Part shown: piece after piece, positions 19,628-31,919 of the stretch
Numbering within the stretch: position 1 is the first letter of the stretch
Layout of the letters: every line of letters begins with the position of its first letter
DNA from: Melghirimyces thermohalophilus
Lineage (GTDB): Bacteria; Bacillota; Bacilli; Thermoactinomycetales; DSM-45169
NCBI RefSeq assembly: GCF_900102685.1
Contig: NZ_FMZA01000016.1
Span: 20,917-84,916, forward strand
Length of the DNA stretch: 64,000 nt
Reading direction: 5' to 3'
Notes under the pieces: generated by a model
What the model saw: the letters and a program-made list of their open reading frames with translations, nothing else
Database searches by the model: none
What the model was told of the DNA's origin: nothing
Translations under genes and position numbers: made by a program

Positions 19628-19996
19628 ATGAGTAAAGAGCAAATTATTGAAGCCATCAAAGGCATGAGCGTGCTCGAACTGAACGACCTGGTCAAAGCGA
19701 TCGAAGAGGAGTTTGGCGTTACTGCCGCAGCCCCGGTTGCCGTCGCTGGTGGAGCCGGAGACGAAGGAGGCGCCGCCGAAGAACAAACCGAATTCGACGT
19801 CATCCTCAACGATGCCGGTTCCTCCAAGATCAACGTCATCAAAGCGGTTCGCGGCATCACCGGCCTGGGCCTGAAAGAAGCCAAAGCTTTGGTGGACGGC
19901 GCCCCGAGCCCGGTGAAGGAAGGTGCCTCCAAGGAGGAAGCCGAAGAGATCAAATCCAAACTGGAAGAAGCCGGTGCCTCGGTGGAACTGAAGTAA
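19628..19996 (+). CDS. rplL: 50S ribosomal protein L7/L12
   Basis: 122 aa from ATG at 19628 after CAGGAGGTAG. N-terminal dimerisation helix, Ala/Gly-rich hinge ([17 protein letters not shown]), and C-terminal factor-binding domain ([24 protein letters not shown]). Ends the rplJL unit. Confidence 0.97.
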   Translation: MSKEQIIEAIKGMSVLELNDLVKAIEEEFGVTAAAPVAVAGGAGDEGGAAEEQTEFDVILNDAGSSKINVIKAVRGITGLGLKEAKALVDGAPSPVKEGASKEEAEEIKSKLEEAGASVELK

Positions 19997-20014
19997 GGTT
20001 CGCCGGACTGCCGG

Positions 20015-20045
20015 ACCTGCCGGCTTTCAGCCGGCAGGTTTTTTC
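20015..20045 (+). terminator. Intrinsic terminator after rplL
   Basis: Perfect 10-bp stem ACCTGCCGGC/GCCGGCAGGT (20015-20024 with 20030-20039) followed by six Ts. Confidence 0.92.
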
Positions 20046-20065
20046 ATTCTTGAGGTGAGATGCGA

Positions 20066-20674
20066 ATGATAGACCACTACTATTCCAAAAATCCCGGTGC
20101 AGCCAGCCACAAACAGGTGGTCACATCGGTGTTGAAGGGGAAAACCTTTCGCTTTTTAACCGATGCCGGCGTATTTTCCAAGCGAGGTGTCGATTTCGGG
20201 ACCCGGCTGTTGATCGAGACAGCGGAGCTCCCGGAAAAGGGAACGATTCTGGATCTCGGTTGCGGGTACGGCCCCGTCGGGATCGCTTGTGCTCAGGCAG
20301 CACCTGGTTGTCGAGTTACCATGGTCGATCCCAATCGACGGGCGTTGGAGTTGGCGAGCCAAAATGCGAAGGAAAACGGGGTGGACCAGCGGGTGGAGGT
20401 CCTGGAGAGCGACGGCTTTCAGGAGCTTCAGGAACGCCGTTTTGACTGTGTGTTGACCAATCCTCCCATTCGAGCGGGAAAGGAGATCGTTTACCGTTTG
20501 TTTCGGGAAGCCCGTGATCACCTGAAACCGGGTGGAGCGTTGTGGGTGGTTATTCGCAAACAACAAGGCGGCCCTTCAGCCAAGAAAGAGTTGGAATCTC
20601 TCTTTCGACGGCTGGAGACCGCCCAAAAGAAGAAAGGCTACTGGATTTTACACGGTTTACGAGTTGAGGAATAA
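20066..20674 (+). CDS. Class I SAM-dependent methyltransferase, RsmC/YbxB type
   Basis: 202 aa. The ATG at 20066 is 7 nt after GAGGTGA; the one at 20060 is only 1 nt from it. SAM-binding motif I ILDLGCGYGPVGIA and catalytic motif IV TNPPIRAG are characteristic of the 16S rRNA m2G methyltransferase family. B. subtilis has ybxB at the same place between rplL and rpoB. rRNA as substrate is inferred. Confidence 0.88.
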   Translation: MIDHYYSKNPGAASHKQVVTSVLKGKTFRFLTDAGVFSKRGVDFGTRLLIETAELPEKGTILDLGCGYGPVGIACAQAAPGCRVTMVDPNRRALELASQNAKENGVDQRVEVLESDGFQELQERRFDCVLTNPPIRAGKEIVYRLFREARDHLKPGGALWVVIRKQQGGPSAKKELESLFRRLETAQKKKGYWILHGLRVEE

Positions 20675-20680
20675 AAGTCG

Positions 20681-20709
20681 TTGACAGAATTTCCGGGGTG
20701 TGGTATCGT
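20681..20709 (+). promoter_or_regulatory. Sigma-A promoter of rpoB-rpoC
   Basis: TTGACA (20681-20686), 17-nt spacer, TATCGT (20704-20709), just past the methyltransferase stop and 285 nt before rpoB. Confidence 0.65.
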
Positions 20710-20994
20710 TTTAGAATGCTAAACCCACTGCTGGGAATCTCAATTTCGACAGCATACGGGTGTTTTTTGTTGTGAATAAGAACCTCGTGTTTTGGTTAAG
20801 CTATGTAAATAGACTGTTGTGGTTGGAAAAAACAGGCACAACAGGGTTATTTATATAATGGTTTAAGTGAGTTCAAATTATGAGATCGTCATCAGCGAAC
20901 ATTTGAATTGGTTTGCAGTAGGGTTGAACTGTGGAAGGGGCCCTTTTTTTGACGGGTCAAGCACCAATCGACTGGGTTCGAGGGGGGAGCTCGT
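20710..20994 (+). promoter_or_regulatory. rpoB leader region with a possible attenuator
   Basis: No gene is seen in these 285 nt. An imperfect hairpin (ACCC 20723-20726 with GGGT 20758-20761, and TGCTG 20729-20733 with CAGCA 20750-20754) is followed by six Ts, about 50 nt after the predicted transcription start. A second perfect TATAAT lies at 20854-20859 without a clear -35. Confidence 0.4.
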
Positions 20995-23900
20995 TTGGCA
21001 GGTAAACTAGTCCAATATGGTCGGCGTCAACGGCGCAGTTATTCGAGGATCGATGAGGTGCTCGAACTGCCCAACCTGATCGAAATCCAGCAACGGTCGT
21101 ATCAGTGGTTCCTGGATCAGGGACTGAAGGAAATGTTTCAGGACATTTCTCCCATTGAAGACTTTACCGGCAACCTGGTTCTGGAGTTCATCGATTATAC
21201 GTTGGAGGAACCCAAATATTCAGTCGATGAATCCAAGGAACGAGATGTGACCTACGCCGCGCCGCTTCGTGTCAAGGTCCGCCTTATTAACAAAGAGACC
21301 GGCGAGGTGAAAGAACAGGAAGTATTCATGGGTGATTTCCCGTTGATGACCGACACGGGGACGTTTATTATCAATGGGGCTGAGCGTGTGATCGTCAGCC
21401 AGTTGGTTCGTTCCCCCAGTGTCTACTATAATAGCAAAGTCGACAAAAACGGGAAACCCACATTTGCAGCCACAGTGATCCCCAACCGCGGGGCTTGGCT
21501 GGAGCTTGAAACCGACGCCAAGGATATCGTCTACGTACGGATCGATCGTACGAGGAAGATACCGGTGACGGTCCTTTTGCGTGCTCTCGGTTTTTCAAGC
21601 GATGCGGAGATCCTGGATCTTCTCGGTGAAGATGAATATCTCCGAAATACGCTGGATAAAGACAACACCGGGAATACGGAAAAAGCGTTGATTGAAATCT
21701 ACGAACGCTTGCGTCCCGGCGAACCGCCGACGGCGGACAATGCCCGCAGCCTCCTGTATTCCCGCTTCTTTGACCCGAAGCGTTACGATTTGGCCAATGT
21801 GGGGCGTTATAAAATCAACAAAAAGCTGCACATCAAAAACCGCCTTCTCAATCAGCGCTTAGCGGAAACGGTGGTCGACCCCGAGACCGGGGAGATTATT
21901 GCCGAGGCCGGTCAAGTGCTGGACCGCCGAGTGATGAATCGCTTGGAGCCGTATCTGGAGTCTGAAAGCGGCTTCGGTTGGAATGAGTACTCCGTCCGCG
22001 GGGGCGTGCCGGAAGACGGTCTATTGAAACTGCAGTCTCTCAAAATCTTCTCCCCCTTGGAAGATGGAAAGGTGATCCGAGTCATTTCCAACGGCCAGAT
22101 TGACAAAGGGGTTAAAAATATTACGCCGGAAGATATCATTTCCTCGATCAACTACTTCCTCAACCTCCTTCACGGGGTAGGGAACACCGATGATATCGAC
22201 CACCTCGGCAATCGTCGCCTGCGTTCTGTCGGAGAGCTCTTACAGAACCAGTTCCGCATCGGCCTCTCCCGGATGGAACGGGTGGTCCGGGAACGGATGT
22301 CGATTCAGGATGCCAATGCGATCACACCCCAGGCCTTGATCAATATTCGACCGGTGATCGCCTCCATCAAGGAGTTTTTCGGTTCCAGTCAGCTGTCCCA
22401 GTTTATGGACCAGACGAACCCGCTGGCGGAATTGACCCACAAACGGCGTCTGTCCGCCCTCGGTCCCGGAGGTCTGACCCGGGAGAGGGCCGGCTTTGAA
22501 GTGCGGGACGTCCACCATTCTCACTACGGGCGCATGTGCCCGATTGAGACGCCGGAAGGACCTAACATCGGGTTGATCAACTCCTTGTCCAGTTACGCTC
22601 GGATCAACGAGTACGGTTTTATCGAGACGCCTTACCGGAAGGTAGATCCGGAGACCAACCAGGTGACCGATGAGATCGTCTATTTGACAGCGGATGAAGA
22701 GGACAACTACTACGTGGCTCAGGCCAATGCGCCACTGACCGATGACGGTCATTTCGCCACGGAGCAGGTGGTGGCCCGCTACAGGGAGGAGACGACACCG
22801 GTTCCCCGGGAGCGGATCGACTTTATGGACGTTTCCCCGAAGCAGGTGGTGTCCGTAGCGACGGCTTGCATCCCCTTCCTGGAGAACGACGACTCCAACC
22901 GGGCTCTGATGGGGTCCAACATGCAGCGGCAAGCCGTACCGCTGTTGAAGCCGGAAGCCCCCTTTATCGGGACCGGCATGGAGTATAAAACCGCTCGTGA
23001 TTCCGGTGTGATGATCCTGGCTAAGCGCCCCGGCGTCGTGGAACGTGTCACCGCTGATGAGATCTGGGTGCGTCATGAGGAAGAAGTGGACGGCCAGGTG
23101 GTCCGCGGAGATCTGGATAAATATCGGCTACACAAATACATTCGTTCCAACCAGGGGACCAGCATCAATCAGCGCCCGATCGTACGGACCGGGGAACGGG
23201 TGGAAAAAGGGGATATCCTGGCAGATGGTCCCTCCACCGATCTCGGTGAGCTGGCCCTGGGACGGAACACTCTGGTCGCCTTTATGACTTGGGAAGGTTA
23301 CAACTATGAGGACGCCATCCTCCTTTCTGAAAAAATGGTGAAAGAGGATGTCTACACCTCCGTTCATATTGAAGAGTACGAATCCGAGGCTCGGGATACG
23401 AAACTGGGTCCGGAAGAGATCACCCGGGATATTCCCAATGTGGGTGAAGAAGCCCTGAAGAATTTGGATGAGCGTGGTATCATCCGCATCGGAGCCGAGA
23501 TTAAAGCCGGTGACATCCTGGTGGGGAAAGTCACTCCGAAAGGGGTCACCGAGCTGACTGCAGAGGAACGCCTGCTGCACGCGATCTTCGGTGAAAAAGC
23601 CCGGGAAGTGCGGGATACCTCCCTGCGCGTTCCCCACGGAACCGACGGGATTGTCGTCGACGTCAAGGTGTTTGAACGGGAAAACGGAGACGAACTGCCG
23701 CCAGGGGTGAACCAGCTGGTTCGCGTCTACATTGCCCAGAAACGGAAGATCTCCGAAGGGGATAAAATGGCCGGTCGCCACGGAAACAAAGGGGTGATCG
23801 CGCGAATTCTGCCTGAGGAAGATATGCCCTTTATGCCTGACGGCACTCCGGTGGAAGTTGTGCTCAACCCCCTCGGTGTGCCTTCTCGGATGAACATTGG

Positions 23901-24531
23901 CCAGGTCTTGGAAGTACATCTGGGAATGGCCGCCCGCGCACTGGGTCTGCACATGGCGACGCCCGTCTTTGACGGGGCGTCGGAAAACGATGTGTTTGAC
24001 GCGCTGGTGGAAGCAGGGCTGGATGCCGACGGCAAGACCCAACTCTTTGACGGCAGAACCGGGGAACCCTTCGAAAACCGGGTGACGGTCGGGGTCATGT
24101 ACATGATCAAATTGGCCCACATGGTGGACGACAAGATTCACGCCCGTTCCACCGGTCCCTATTCGTTGGTTACACAGCAACCCCTCGGCGGGAAAGCCCA
24201 ATTCGGGGGACAGCGGTTTGGGGAGATGGAGGTGTGGGCGTTGGAAGCCTACGGCGCCGCTTACACCCTGCAGGAAATCCTCACCGTGAAATCCGACGAT
24301 GTCGTGGGACGCGTCAAAACCTACGAGTCTATCGTCAAAGGCGAGAATGTGCCTGAAGCCGGTGTTCCCGAGTCCTTCAAAGTGCTGATCAAAGAGCTGC
24401 AAAGCTTGGGTATGGATGTCAAAATCCTTGCCGAAGACGAGCAGGAGATCGAGATCCGGGAACTGGATGATGAAGACGAACCGGACAGCGAACGATCAGG
24501 CTTGGACATGGATAAAGATCAAGCGAAATAA
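20995..24531 (+). CDS. rpoB: RNA polymerase beta subunit
   Basis: 1178 aa from a TTG start after GGGGGGAG. The rifampicin region reads [17 protein letters not shown] then [14 protein letters not shown], with the usual sensitive-type residues. The C-terminus ends in an acidic Bacillota-style tail (IREL followed by DDEDEPD). It carries the DNA and RNA channel with RpoC and is the surface bound by CarD. Confidence 0.98.
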   Translation: MAGKLVQYGRRQRRSYSRIDEVLELPNLIEIQQRSYQWFLDQGLKEMFQDISPIEDFTGNLVLEFIDYTLEEPKYSVDESKERDVTYAAPLRVKVRLINKETGEVKEQEVFMGDFPLMTDTGTFIINGAERVIVSQLVRSPSVYYNSKVDKNGKPTFAATVIPNRGAWLELETDAKDIVYVRIDRTRKIPVTVLLRALGFSSDAEILDLLGEDEYLRNTLDKDNTGNTEKALIEIYERLRPGEPPTADNARSLLYSRFFDPKRYDLANVGRYKINKKLHIKNRLLNQRLAETVVDPETGEIIAEAGQVLDRRVMNRLEPYLESESGFGWNEYSVRGGVPEDGLLKLQSLKIFSPLEDGKVIRVISNGQIDKGVKNITPEDIISSINYFLNLLHGVGNTDDIDHLGNRRLRSVGELLQNQFRIGLSRMERVVRERMSIQDANAITPQALINIRPVIASIKEFFGSSQLSQFMDQTNPLAELTHKRRLSALGPGGLTRERAGFEVRDVHHSHYGRMCPIETPEGPNIGLINSLSSYARINEYGFIETPYRKVDPETNQVTDEIVYLTADEEDNYYVAQANAPLTDDGHFATEQVVARYREETTPVPRERIDFMDVSPKQVVSVATACIPFLENDDSNRALMGSNMQRQAVPLLKPEAPFIGTGMEYKTARDSGVMILAKRPGVVERVTADEIWVRHEEEVDGQVVRGDLDKYRLHKYIRSNQGTSINQRPIVRTGERVEKGDILADGPSTDLGELALGRNTLVAFMTWEGYNYEDAILLSEKMVKEDVYTSVHIEEYESEARDTKLGPEEITRDIPNVGEEALKNLDERGIIRIGAEIKAGDILVGKVTPKGVTELTAEERLLHAIFGEKAREVRDTSLRVPHGTDGIVVDVKVFERENGDELPPGVNQLVRVYIAQKRKISEGDKMAGRHGNKGVIARILPEEDMPFMPDGTPVEVVLNPLGVPSRMNIGQVLEVHLGMAARALGLHMATPVFDGASENDVFDALVEAGLDADGKTQLFDGRTGEPFENRVTVGVMYMIKLAHMVDDKIHARSTGPYSLVTQQPLGGKAQFGGQRFGEMEVWALEAYGAAYTLQEILTVKSDDVVGRVKTYESIVKGENVPEAGVPESFKVLIKELQSLGMDVKILAEDEQEIEIRELDDEDEPDSERSGLDMDKDQAK

Positions 24532-24627
24532 ACGGTTTGCCTTGCCTCGACCGAAAGGCCTTTTGCCAACACGGGATCAACGCCGGGCTCGTGACGAATC
24601 GGGATGATCCTGAGGGAGGAATGCCCT

Positions 24628-27600
24628 GTGCTGGACGTCAACAACTTTGAGTTTATGAAAATCGGTCTCGCTTCACCTAATAAAATCCGCTCCTGGTCCC
24701 GGGGTGAGGTGAAAAAGCCGGAGACGATCAACTACCGGACCTTGAAGCCGGAGAAAGAAGGTCTCTTCTGCGAAAAGATTTTTGGCCCGACCAAAGATTG
24801 GGAGTGTCATTGCGGCAAATACAAGCGCGTCCGCTACAAGGGCGTCGTTTGTGACCGTTGCGGTGTGGAAGTGACCCGATCCAAGGTGCGGAGGGAGCGG
24901 ATGGGCCATATCGAATTGGCTGCCCCCGTTTCCCACATCTGGTATTTCAAGGGGATCCCCAGCCGGATGGGGCTTGTTCTTGACATGTCCCCCCGCTCCT
25001 TGGAGGAAGTGATCTACTTCGCTTCCTATGCGGTGGTCGATCCGGGCGAGACGCCGCTGGAGAAAAAACAGCTTTTGTCCGAAAAAGAGTATCGCAACTA
25101 CCGGGAAAAATACGGGAACGCCTTCACTGCGATGATGGGGGCAGAGGCGATTCGGGCCCTGCTTGCCAGCATCGATCTGGACCAGGAAGTTCAGATGTTG
25201 AAGGAAGAGATGCAGACGGCTCACGGACAGCGGCGCAATCGGGCGATCAAACGGCTGGAAGTGGTGGAAGCATTCCGCGCTTCAGGAAACAAGCCGGAAT
25301 GGATGGTCCTGGACGTCCTTCCGGTGATCCCTCCGGAACTGCGTCCCATGGTGCAACTGGACGGCGGCCGCTTTGCCACTTCCGACCTGAACGATCTGTA
25401 TCGCCGGGTGATCAACCGGAACAACCGGCTGAAGCGCCTCTTGGATCTGGGCGCTCCGGACATCATTGTTCAAAACGAGAAGCGGATGCTGCAGGAAGCC
25501 GTCGATGCGCTGATCGATAACGGACGCCGCGGTCGACCGGTCACCGGTCCCGGGAACCGTCCTCTCAAATCCCTGTCCCATATGCTGAAGGGAAAACAGG
25601 GCCGTTTTCGCCAAAACCTGTTGGGGAAACGGGTAGACTACTCCGGCCGGTCGGTGATCGTGGTCGGACCCAACCTGAAAATCTATCAGTGTGGTTTGCC
25701 GAAAGAGATGGCGCTGGAATTGTTTAAGCCCTTCGTGATGAAAGAGTTGGTGTCCAAAGGGCTGGCCCACAATATCAAAAGCGCTAAGCGGAAAGTGGAA
25801 CGGGTCCATCCGGAAGTGTGGGATGTGCTGGAAGAAGTGATTAAGGAGCACCCGGTTCTATTGAACCGGGCGCCGACGCTTCACCGCTTGGGGATTCAAG
25901 CCTTTGAGCCGGTGCTGGTCGAAGGCCGGGCGATTCGGCTGCATCCTTTGGTCTGTACGGCTTACAACGCGGACTTCGACGGGGACCAAATGGCGGTTCA
26001 CGTTCCTCTTTCCGCTGAAGCTCAGGCAGAGGCGCGTCTGCTGATGCTGGCCGCCCAGAATATCCTCAACCCGAAAGACGGGAAACCGGTGGTGACCCCC
26101 TCCCAGGACATGGTGTTGGGAAGTTACTACATGACCCTGGAGAAGGAAGGGGCACTGGGAGAGGGCAAGGTTTTCAAAACCGCTGCCGAAGCGATCAACG
26201 CCTACAGCCAAGGGTATGTTACCTTGCATACGCGGATCGCTGTTCCAGCGAGCAGCCTCAACAAACCCTTTACCGAAGAGCAAAGGAAAGGGCTGTTGTT
26301 GACCACGGTCGGGAAGCTGATCTTCAACGAGATATTCCCCGACGAATTCCCTTATATCAATGAGCCGTCCAAATCCAATGTGGAGAACGGTACACCGGAT
26401 AAATATTTCGTTTTGGAAAAAGGGGTCAACATCCGCGAAAAAATCAAGTCGATGCCGGTGCAAAGCGCTTTGAAGAAAGGTTTTCTCGGCAGCTTGATCG
26501 GCGAGTGTTTCCGTCGCTTTGGAACCAAGGAGACATCCGTCCTGATCGACAATATGAAAGCCCTCGGCTACTCCTACTCCACCAAGGCCGGGATCACCAT
26601 GTCCATCTCAGACGTGGTTGTGCCTGACGAGAAACAGGATCTTCTCGACGAGGCGCAAAAAAAGGTGGAAATGGTTCTCAAACAGTACCGCCGCGGTCTG
26701 ATCACCGAAGAAGAGCGGTATGAACGGGTGATCTCCATCTGGAGTCAGGCGAAGGATGACATTACCGATACACTGATGAAAAAGCTGGGCAAATTTAACC
26801 CCATCTATATGATGGCCAATTCCGGCGCCCGGGGGAACGTTTCCCAGATTACTCAGCTGGCCGGTATGCGCGGTTTAATGGCCAACCCGGCAGGGCGGAT
26901 TATCGAGTTGCCCATTAAGTCCAACTTCCGGGAAGGGCTGACGGTGTTGGAGTACTTTATCTCCACCCACGGGGCCCGAAAAGGATTGGCGGATACCGCT
27001 CTGCGTACCGCCGACTCCGGTTATCTCACCCGTCGCCTGGTCGATGTGGCCCAAGACGTGATCGTTCGGGAAGACGATTGCGGTACGGACAAAGGCTTGC
27101 CTGTCGGTGTGATTTCCGACGGCGGCGAAGTTATCGAAGAGATGTTCGACCGGATCGTGGGCCGGGTCGCCTTCCAGACCGTTCGCCATCCGGAAACAGG
27201 CGACGTATTGGTGAAGCGGGATGAGATGATCGACGAGCAGAAAGCGACCGAAATCGTGAAAGCAGGTATTCAGGAGGTCCAAATTCGGTCTGTGTTTAAC
27301 TGCCGTGCGCAACACGGAGTCTGCCGCAAGTGTTACGGCCGCAACTTGGCCTTGGGCACTCCCGTGGAAATTGGCGAAGCCGTGGGCATCATCGCCGCCC
27401 AATCCATCGGAGAGCCGGGAACCCAGCTCACGATGCGTACCTTCCACACCGGCGGTGTGGCTGGAGACGACATCACCCAGGGTCTGCCTCGGATTCAGGA
27501 GCTGTTTGAGGCTCGCAATCCGAAGGGACAGGCGACGATCACTGAAATTGCCGGTGTGGTCAGCGAGATCCGCGAGGTGAAGGACCGTCGGGAAGTGGTC

Positions 27601-28245
27601 ATCGAGGGCGACGTGGAAACAAAAACTTATCAGGTTGCCTACGGTTCCCGTATGAAGGTGGCTGAGGGAGACCATGTGGCTCCTGGGGACCCTTTGACCG
27701 AGGGCTCCATCGATCCCAAGGAACTTCTCCGGGCCAAAGGCGTTCGCGGGGTTCAGGAATATCTTCTGCAGGAAGTGCAGAAGGTGTACCGACTGCAAGG
27801 GGTGGAGATCAACGACAAGCACGTCGAAGTGATGATTCGGCAAATGATGCGCAAAGTGCGGATCACCGATTCCGGAGATACCGAACTGCTGCCCGGCTCC
27901 ATTGTCGATCTTCACGATTACGAGGAAGCCAACCGCGAGATCCTGCTGAACGGCGGAGAACCGGCGGTGGCCCGTCCGATCCTGCTGGGGATCACGAAGG
28001 CGTCTCTGGAAACCGAATCCTTCCTTTCTGCCGCATCCTTCCAGGAAACGACCCGGGTGCTCACCGATGCGGGGATCAAAGGCAAAGTCGACAAACTTCT
28101 CGGTCTCAAGGAGAACGTCATTATCGGGAAGCTGGTCCCCGCCGGCACCGGCATGTCTCGCTATCGCAGCCTGGCTGTCGATATGGAAAACGAGGCGGCG
28201 GATACCGAGACCGACACCACGGAAGAGAGTGTTCTGGTGGAATAA
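24628..28245 (+). CDS. rpoC: RNA polymerase beta' subunit
   Basis: 1205 aa. The start is GTG at 24628 after GGGAGGA; an ATG 24 nt upstream precedes the ribosome site. N-terminal zinc ribbon (CHCGKYKR then CDRCGVEV), catalytic [12 protein letters not shown] binding the active-site magnesium, bridge helix and trigger loop ([16 protein letters not shown]), and the second zinc site [16 protein letters not shown]. Separated from rpoB by 96 nt with no terminator. Confidence 0.98.
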   Translation: MLDVNNFEFMKIGLASPNKIRSWSRGEVKKPETINYRTLKPEKEGLFCEKIFGPTKDWECHCGKYKRVRYKGVVCDRCGVEVTRSKVRRERMGHIELAAPVSHIWYFKGIPSRMGLVLDMSPRSLEEVIYFASYAVVDPGETPLEKKQLLSEKEYRNYREKYGNAFTAMMGAEAIRALLASIDLDQEVQMLKEEMQTAHGQRRNRAIKRLEVVEAFRASGNKPEWMVLDVLPVIPPELRPMVQLDGGRFATSDLNDLYRRVINRNNRLKRLLDLGAPDIIVQNEKRMLQEAVDALIDNGRRGRPVTGPGNRPLKSLSHMLKGKQGRFRQNLLGKRVDYSGRSVIVVGPNLKIYQCGLPKEMALELFKPFVMKELVSKGLAHNIKSAKRKVERVHPEVWDVLEEVIKEHPVLLNRAPTLHRLGIQAFEPVLVEGRAIRLHPLVCTAYNADFDGDQMAVHVPLSAEAQAEARLLMLAAQNILNPKDGKPVVTPSQDMVLGSYYMTLEKEGALGEGKVFKTAAEAINAYSQGYVTLHTRIAVPASSLNKPFTEEQRKGLLLTTVGKLIFNEIFPDEFPYINEPSKSNVENGTPDKYFVLEKGVNIREKIKSMPVQSALKKGFLGSLIGECFRRFGTKETSVLIDNMKALGYSYSTKAGITMSISDVVVPDEKQDLLDEAQKKVEMVLKQYRRGLITEEERYERVISIWSQAKDDITDTLMKKLGKFNPIYMMANSGARGNVSQITQLAGMRGLMANPAGRIIELPIKSNFREGLTVLEYFISTHGARKGLADTALRTADSGYLTRRLVDVAQDVIVREDDCGTDKGLPVGVISDGGEVIEEMFDRIVGRVAFQTVRHPETGDVLVKRDEMIDEQKATEIVKAGIQEVQIRSVFNCRAQHGVCRKCYGRNLALGTPVEIGEAVGIIAAQSIGEPGTQLTMRTFHTGGVAGDDITQGLPRIQELFEARNPKGQATITEIAGVVSEIREVKDRREVVIEGDVETKTYQVAYGSRMKVAEGDHVAPGDPLTEGSIDPKELLRAKGVRGVQEYLLQEVQKVYRLQGVEINDKHVEVMIRQMMRKVRITDSGDTELLPGSIVDLHDYEEANREILLNGGEPAVARPILLGITKASLETESFLSAASFQETTRVLTDAGIKGKVDKLLGLKENVIIGKLVPAGTGMSRYRSLAVDMENEAADTETDTTEESVLVE

Positions 28246-28297
28246 GGAAGGCCCTTTTCCGCCCCGATATTGCATGAAGCGGCGCCTTATCCACTTG

Positions 28298-28326
28298 TTG
28301 ACAACGCCATAACCAGGTGATAAGAT
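28298..28326 (+). promoter_or_regulatory. Sigma-A promoter of the str operon
   Basis: TTGACA (28298-28303), 17-nt spacer, TAAGAT (28321-28326), 41 nt before the L7Ae-like gene and serving it with rpsL-rpsG-fusA-tuf. Confidence 0.75.
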
Positions 28327-28367
28327 ATCGTCGTGTGCTTGGGTGAATTCACTTTGGAGGGCGTATG

Positions 28368-28616
28368 ATGTCTTATGATAAAGTGAAGAGCGCGAATACC
28401 TTATTGATTGGAGCCAAGCAGACCAAAAAGGCGATTCAACAGGGGAAAGCCCACGAGATCGTGATTGCGGAGGATGCGGAACCGCACATTACGCAGTCTC
28501 TGATCCAGCTGTGCCGGAACCATGGTGTAGCCGTCCACTACGTCGATTCGATGGAGAAGTTGGGAAAAGCCTGTGGAATCGATGTGTCAGCGGCAACGGC
28601 TGCGATATTGGATTGA
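28368..28616 (+). CDS. rplGB: L7Ae-like K-turn-binding ribosomal protein (YbxF/RplGB)
   Basis: 82 aa. ATG at 28368 is 7 nt after GGAGG; an ATG at 28365 is only 4 nt away. It is an L7Ae/L30e fold protein (LLIGAKQTKKAIQQGKAHEIVIA, GKACGIDVSAA) that binds kink-turn RNA in B. subtilis. Its exact ribosomal role is unsettled. Same position as ybxF, between rpoC and rpsL. Confidence 0.92.
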   Translation: MSYDKVKSANTLLIGAKQTKKAIQQGKAHEIVIAEDAEPHITQSLIQLCRNHGVAVHYVDSMEKLGKACGIDVSAATAAILD

Positions 28617-28702
28617 ACAAAATTGGACGGTCAATCCCAGGCCTGACCGCGCGCCGGAGTTCACGGGCGCGGTCGGTGTTTGGGTATGACCCCCAATTTT
28701 GT
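28617..28702 (+). promoter_or_regulatory. Structured leader of rpsL
   Basis: A perfect 10-bp closing helix, ACAAAATTGG (28617-28626) with CCAATTTTGT (28693-28702), encloses a GC-rich hairpin GACCGCGC/GCGCGGTC (28645-28652 with 28667-28674). No T-run follows, so it is not a terminator on this strand. Autoregulation by S12 or S7 is a guess. Confidence 0.5.
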
Positions 28703-28758
28703 GCAAAAAAATGATCCGCCTGGCTCTGTGGACTTATAAAAAACAGGAGGTGACGATT

Positions 28759-29172
28759 ATGCCTACGATTAACCAACTGATTCGCAAAGGTCGGAAACGG
28801 AAACCGGGTCAATCCAACTCCCCGGCGCTGCAACACGGTTACAACAGCTATCGCAAAGTGATCACCGATCATAGTTCGCCGCAAAAGCGGGGGGTTTGCA
28901 CCCGTGTGGGGACGATGACCCCGAAGAAACCGAACTCTGCGCTGCGGAAGTACGCCCGTGTCCGTCTTTCCAACGGGATTGAGGTGACGGCTTACATTCC
29001 GGGAATCGGTCATAACCTGCAGGAACACTCCGTGGTTCTGGTCCGCGGTGGACGGGTGAAAGACCTGCCGGGTGTCCGCTACCACATTGTGCGCGGTGCG
29101 CTGGATACCGCTGGTGTGCAGGATCGGAAACAAGGTCGCTCCAAATACGGCACGAAACGTCCCAAGAAATAA
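28759..29172 (+). CDS. rpsL: 30S ribosomal protein S12
   Basis: 137 aa from ATG at 28759 after [22 protein letters not shown] carries the lysine associated with streptomycin sensitivity. Decoding-centre protein. The frame is open further upstream but without a ribosome site. Confidence 0.97.
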   Translation: MPTINQLIRKGRKRKPGQSNSPALQHGYNSYRKVITDHSSPQKRGVCTRVGTMTPKKPNSALRKYARVRLSNGIEVTAYIPGIGHNLQEHSVVLVRGGRVKDLPGVRYHIVRGALDTAGVQDRKQGRSKYGTKRPKK

Positions 29173-29215
29173 CATCATCCGTTGAAGCAGCGAGGAGACA
29201 AAGGAGGGAAGACTT

Positions 29216-29686
29216 GTGTCACGAAAAGGACCCGCACCCCGTCGGGAGGTTTTGCCGGATCCGATCTACAACAGCAAGCTGGTCACCCGTTTGATCAACC
29301 GGCTGATGTACGACGGAAAGAAAGGGAAAGCCCAACGCATTCTCTATGACGCCTTTGACCTTGTACGTGAGCGCTCAGGCAAAGACCCGATGGAAGTATT
29401 TGAACAAGCGATGAAAAACGTGATGCCGGTGCTGGAAGTAAAGGCACGCCGCGTCGGCGGTGCCAACTACCAGGTTCCGGTAGAGGTGAAGCCGGAGAGG
29501 CGTACCAGCCTTGGGCTTCGCTGGTTGGTCAACTACGCACGTCTGCGCAATGAGAAAACGATGCAGGATCGTTTGGCCAACGAATTAATGGACGCAGCAA
29601 ACAATACCGGCGCTGCTGTTAAAAAGAAAGAAAATATGCACCGGATGGCCGAAGCCAACCGTGCTTTCGCCCATTACCGCTGGTAA
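29216..29686 (+). CDS. rpsG: 30S ribosomal protein S7
   Basis: 156 aa from GTG at 29216 after [29 protein letters not shown] start and NKAFAHYRW-type end (NRAFAHYRW) are diagnostic. Primary assembly protein of the 30S head. Confidence 0.97.
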   Translation: MSRKGPAPRREVLPDPIYNSKLVTRLINRLMYDGKKGKAQRILYDAFDLVRERSGKDPMEVFEQAMKNVMPVLEVKARRVGGANYQVPVEVKPERRTSLGLRWLVNYARLRNEKTMQDRLANELMDAANNTGAAVKKKENMHRMAEANRAFAHYRW

Positions 29687-29726
29687 GCGGCTACTATCTT
29701 TTTCAACATGAAAGGAGACATAACCG

Positions 29727-31799
29727 ATGGGACGAGAGTTCTCCTTGAAAGAGACGCGCAACATCGGGATTATGGCTCACATCGATGCCGGTAAAACCAC
29801 AACGACTGAACGGATCCTGTTTTACAGCGGCCGTGTGCATAAGATTGGTGAAACACACGAGGGCGCTGCTACCATGGACTGGATGGAACAGGAGCAGGAA
29901 CGGGGTATCACGATCACATCCGCTGCCACAACCTGTCAGTGGAATGATCATCGCATCAACATCATCGATACCCCTGGTCACGTGGACTTCACGGTTGAGG
30001 TGGAGCGGTCCCTGCGCGTTCTGGATGGATCGGTCGGGGTCTTCTGCGCCAAAGGCGGCGTGGAACCCCAATCGGAAACCGTCTGGCACCAGGCGGACAA
30101 GTATCAAGTTCCCCGCATCGCTTATGTGAACAAGATGGACATCGTTGGTGCGGACTTCTTCCGGGCGGTCGAGCAAATGCGCAATCAGCTCGGTGCCAAT
30201 GCGGTACCAATACAGCTGCCGATCGGCAAGGAAGATAATTTCGAAGGGATCATCGACCTGATCAAAAACGTCGCTTACTACTATGTCGATGATCTGGGGA
30301 CTCGTGCCGAGACTCGGGACATCCCGGATGATTACAAAGAGCAGGCGGAAGAGTACCGCACTAAGATGATCGAAGAGGTCGCCGAGCTGGATGAAGACTT
30401 GATGATGAAGTACCTCGAAGGGGAAGAGCCGACGGAAGACGAAATCAAGAAGGCGCTCCGTAAGGGCGTTGTCAATGTGGAGATCGTCCCCGTTCTTTGC
30501 GGTTCCTCCTACAAGAACAAAGGGGTCCAATTGATGTTGGACGCTGTGGTGGACTACATGCCGTCCCCGCTGGACGTTCCCCCGATTCAGGGTGAACTTC
30601 CCGACGGAACGGAAGCCAGCCGCAAGTCCGACGACAATGAGCCTTTCTCCGCTCTGGCCTTTAAAGTGATGACCGATCCCTATGTGGGTAAACTGACTTT
30701 CTTCCGAGTGTACTCCGGTACGCTCAACTCTGATTCCTATGTGCTCAACGCCACCAAAAACAAGCGGGAGCGTGTGGGCCGGATCCTGCAGATGCATGCC
30801 AATTCCCGGCAAGAGATCAAAACGGTGTACGCCGGAGATATCGCCGCTGCGGTAGGCTTGAAGGATACCGGTACCGGTGATACTCTGTGTGATGAGAAGA
30901 GCCCCATCATCCTGGAATCGATGATTTTCCCCGAGCCGGTGATCGATGTCGCCATCGAGCCGAAGACCAAGAGCGACCAGGATAAGATGGCGGAGGCTCT
31001 TGCCAAACTGTCGGAAGAGGATCCCACCTTCCGCACAGAGACCAACGAAGAGACCGGTCAAACGATTATTTCCGGAATGGGTGAACTTCATCTGGACGTC
31101 ATCGTTGACCGGCTGAAGCGGGAATTCAAAGTGGAAGCCAATGTGGGGAATCCGCAGGTGGCTTATCGCGAGACCTTCCGCTCCTCGGCACAGGTGGAAG
31201 GGAAATTTATCCGGCAGTCTGGTGGACGCGGTCAGTACGGTCACGTTTGGATCGAATTCGAGCCTCTGGAAGAGGGTGGCGGTTTCGAGTTCGTCAACAA
31301 GATCGTCGGCGGTGTCGTACCGAAAGAATATATCCCTGCCGTTCAGGCCGGTGTGGAGGAAGCGATGGAGAATGGTGTGCTGGCCGGCTACCCCTTGGTA
31401 GACGTTCGGGCCACGCTCTATGACGGCTCCTACCACGACGTGGACTCCTCGGAGATGGCCTTTAAGATCGCGGGGTCCATGGCCCTGAAAGCGGCCAAAT
31501 CCAAATGCTCTCCGGTGCTGCTGGAGCCCGTAATGAAGGTGGAAGTGATCGTCCCCGAAGAATACATGGGTGACGTCATGGGTGATGTCAACTCCCGCCG
31601 CGGGCGAGTGGAAGGCATGGAAGAACGTGGTGGTGTCCAGGTGATCCGGGCGATGGTGCCCTTGGCCGAAATGTTCGGCTATGCCACTAACCTCCGCTCC
31701 CGTACTCAAGGACGCGGGCAGTACACCATGCACTTCGACCACTACGAAGAAGTGCCGAAGACCATCGCCGAAGAGATTATCGCCAACGCTGGCAGCTGA
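29727..31799 (+). CDS. fusA: Elongation factor G
   Basis: 690 aa translocase GTPase. G1 [16 protein letters not shown]3 DTPGHVDF, G4 NKMD. Domains II-V follow, with [15 protein letters not shown] in domain III. The closing [16 protein letters not shown] is typical. Confidence 0.98.
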   Translation: MGREFSLKETRNIGIMAHIDAGKTTTTERILFYSGRVHKIGETHEGAATMDWMEQEQERGITITSAATTCQWNDHRINIIDTPGHVDFTVEVERSLRVLDGSVGVFCAKGGVEPQSETVWHQADKYQVPRIAYVNKMDIVGADFFRAVEQMRNQLGANAVPIQLPIGKEDNFEGIIDLIKNVAYYYVDDLGTRAETRDIPDDYKEQAEEYRTKMIEEVAELDEDLMMKYLEGEEPTEDEIKKALRKGVVNVEIVPVLCGSSYKNKGVQLMLDAVVDYMPSPLDVPPIQGELPDGTEASRKSDDNEPFSALAFKVMTDPYVGKLTFFRVYSGTLNSDSYVLNATKNKRERVGRILQMHANSRQEIKTVYAGDIAAAVGLKDTGTGDTLCDEKSPIILESMIFPEPVIDVAIEPKTKSDQDKMAEALAKLSEEDPTFRTETNEETGQTIISGMGELHLDVIVDRLKREFKVEANVGNPQVAYRETFRSSAQVEGKFIRQSGGRGQYGHVWIEFEPLEEGGGFEFVNKIVGGVVPKEYIPAVQAGVEEAMENGVLAGYPLVDVRATLYDGSYHDVDSSEMAFKIAGSMALKAAKSKCSPVLLEPVMKVEVIVPEEYMGDVMGDVNSRRGRVEGMEERGGVQVIRAMVPLAEMFGYATNLRSRTQGRGQYTMHFDHYEEVPKTIAEEIIANAGS

Positions 31800-31919
31800 T
31801 CCGCTGTCGGTGCCATTCCTTTCTGGTGAAGAAGGTTGGCGAAGGGAATTTTATCTCTTCGCTGCTTTCTCCCTTATACATTAAACTCAAACGAAAGACC
31901 TAAAGGAGGATTTTGAGTC

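Noticed and set aside
20935..20949. AAGGGGCCCTTTTTTT as a second terminator before rpoB
   Set aside because: The palindrome leaves no room for a loop, so no stable hairpin forms.
29703..31742. A 679-codon open frame antisense to fusA
   Set aside because: It mirrors the fusA codons, has no ribosome site or recognisable domain, and EF-G on the other strand is certain. Similar long antisense frames opposite tuf (31887-33164), rpoB (23128-24402) and rpoC (26875-28275) were dropped for the same reason.
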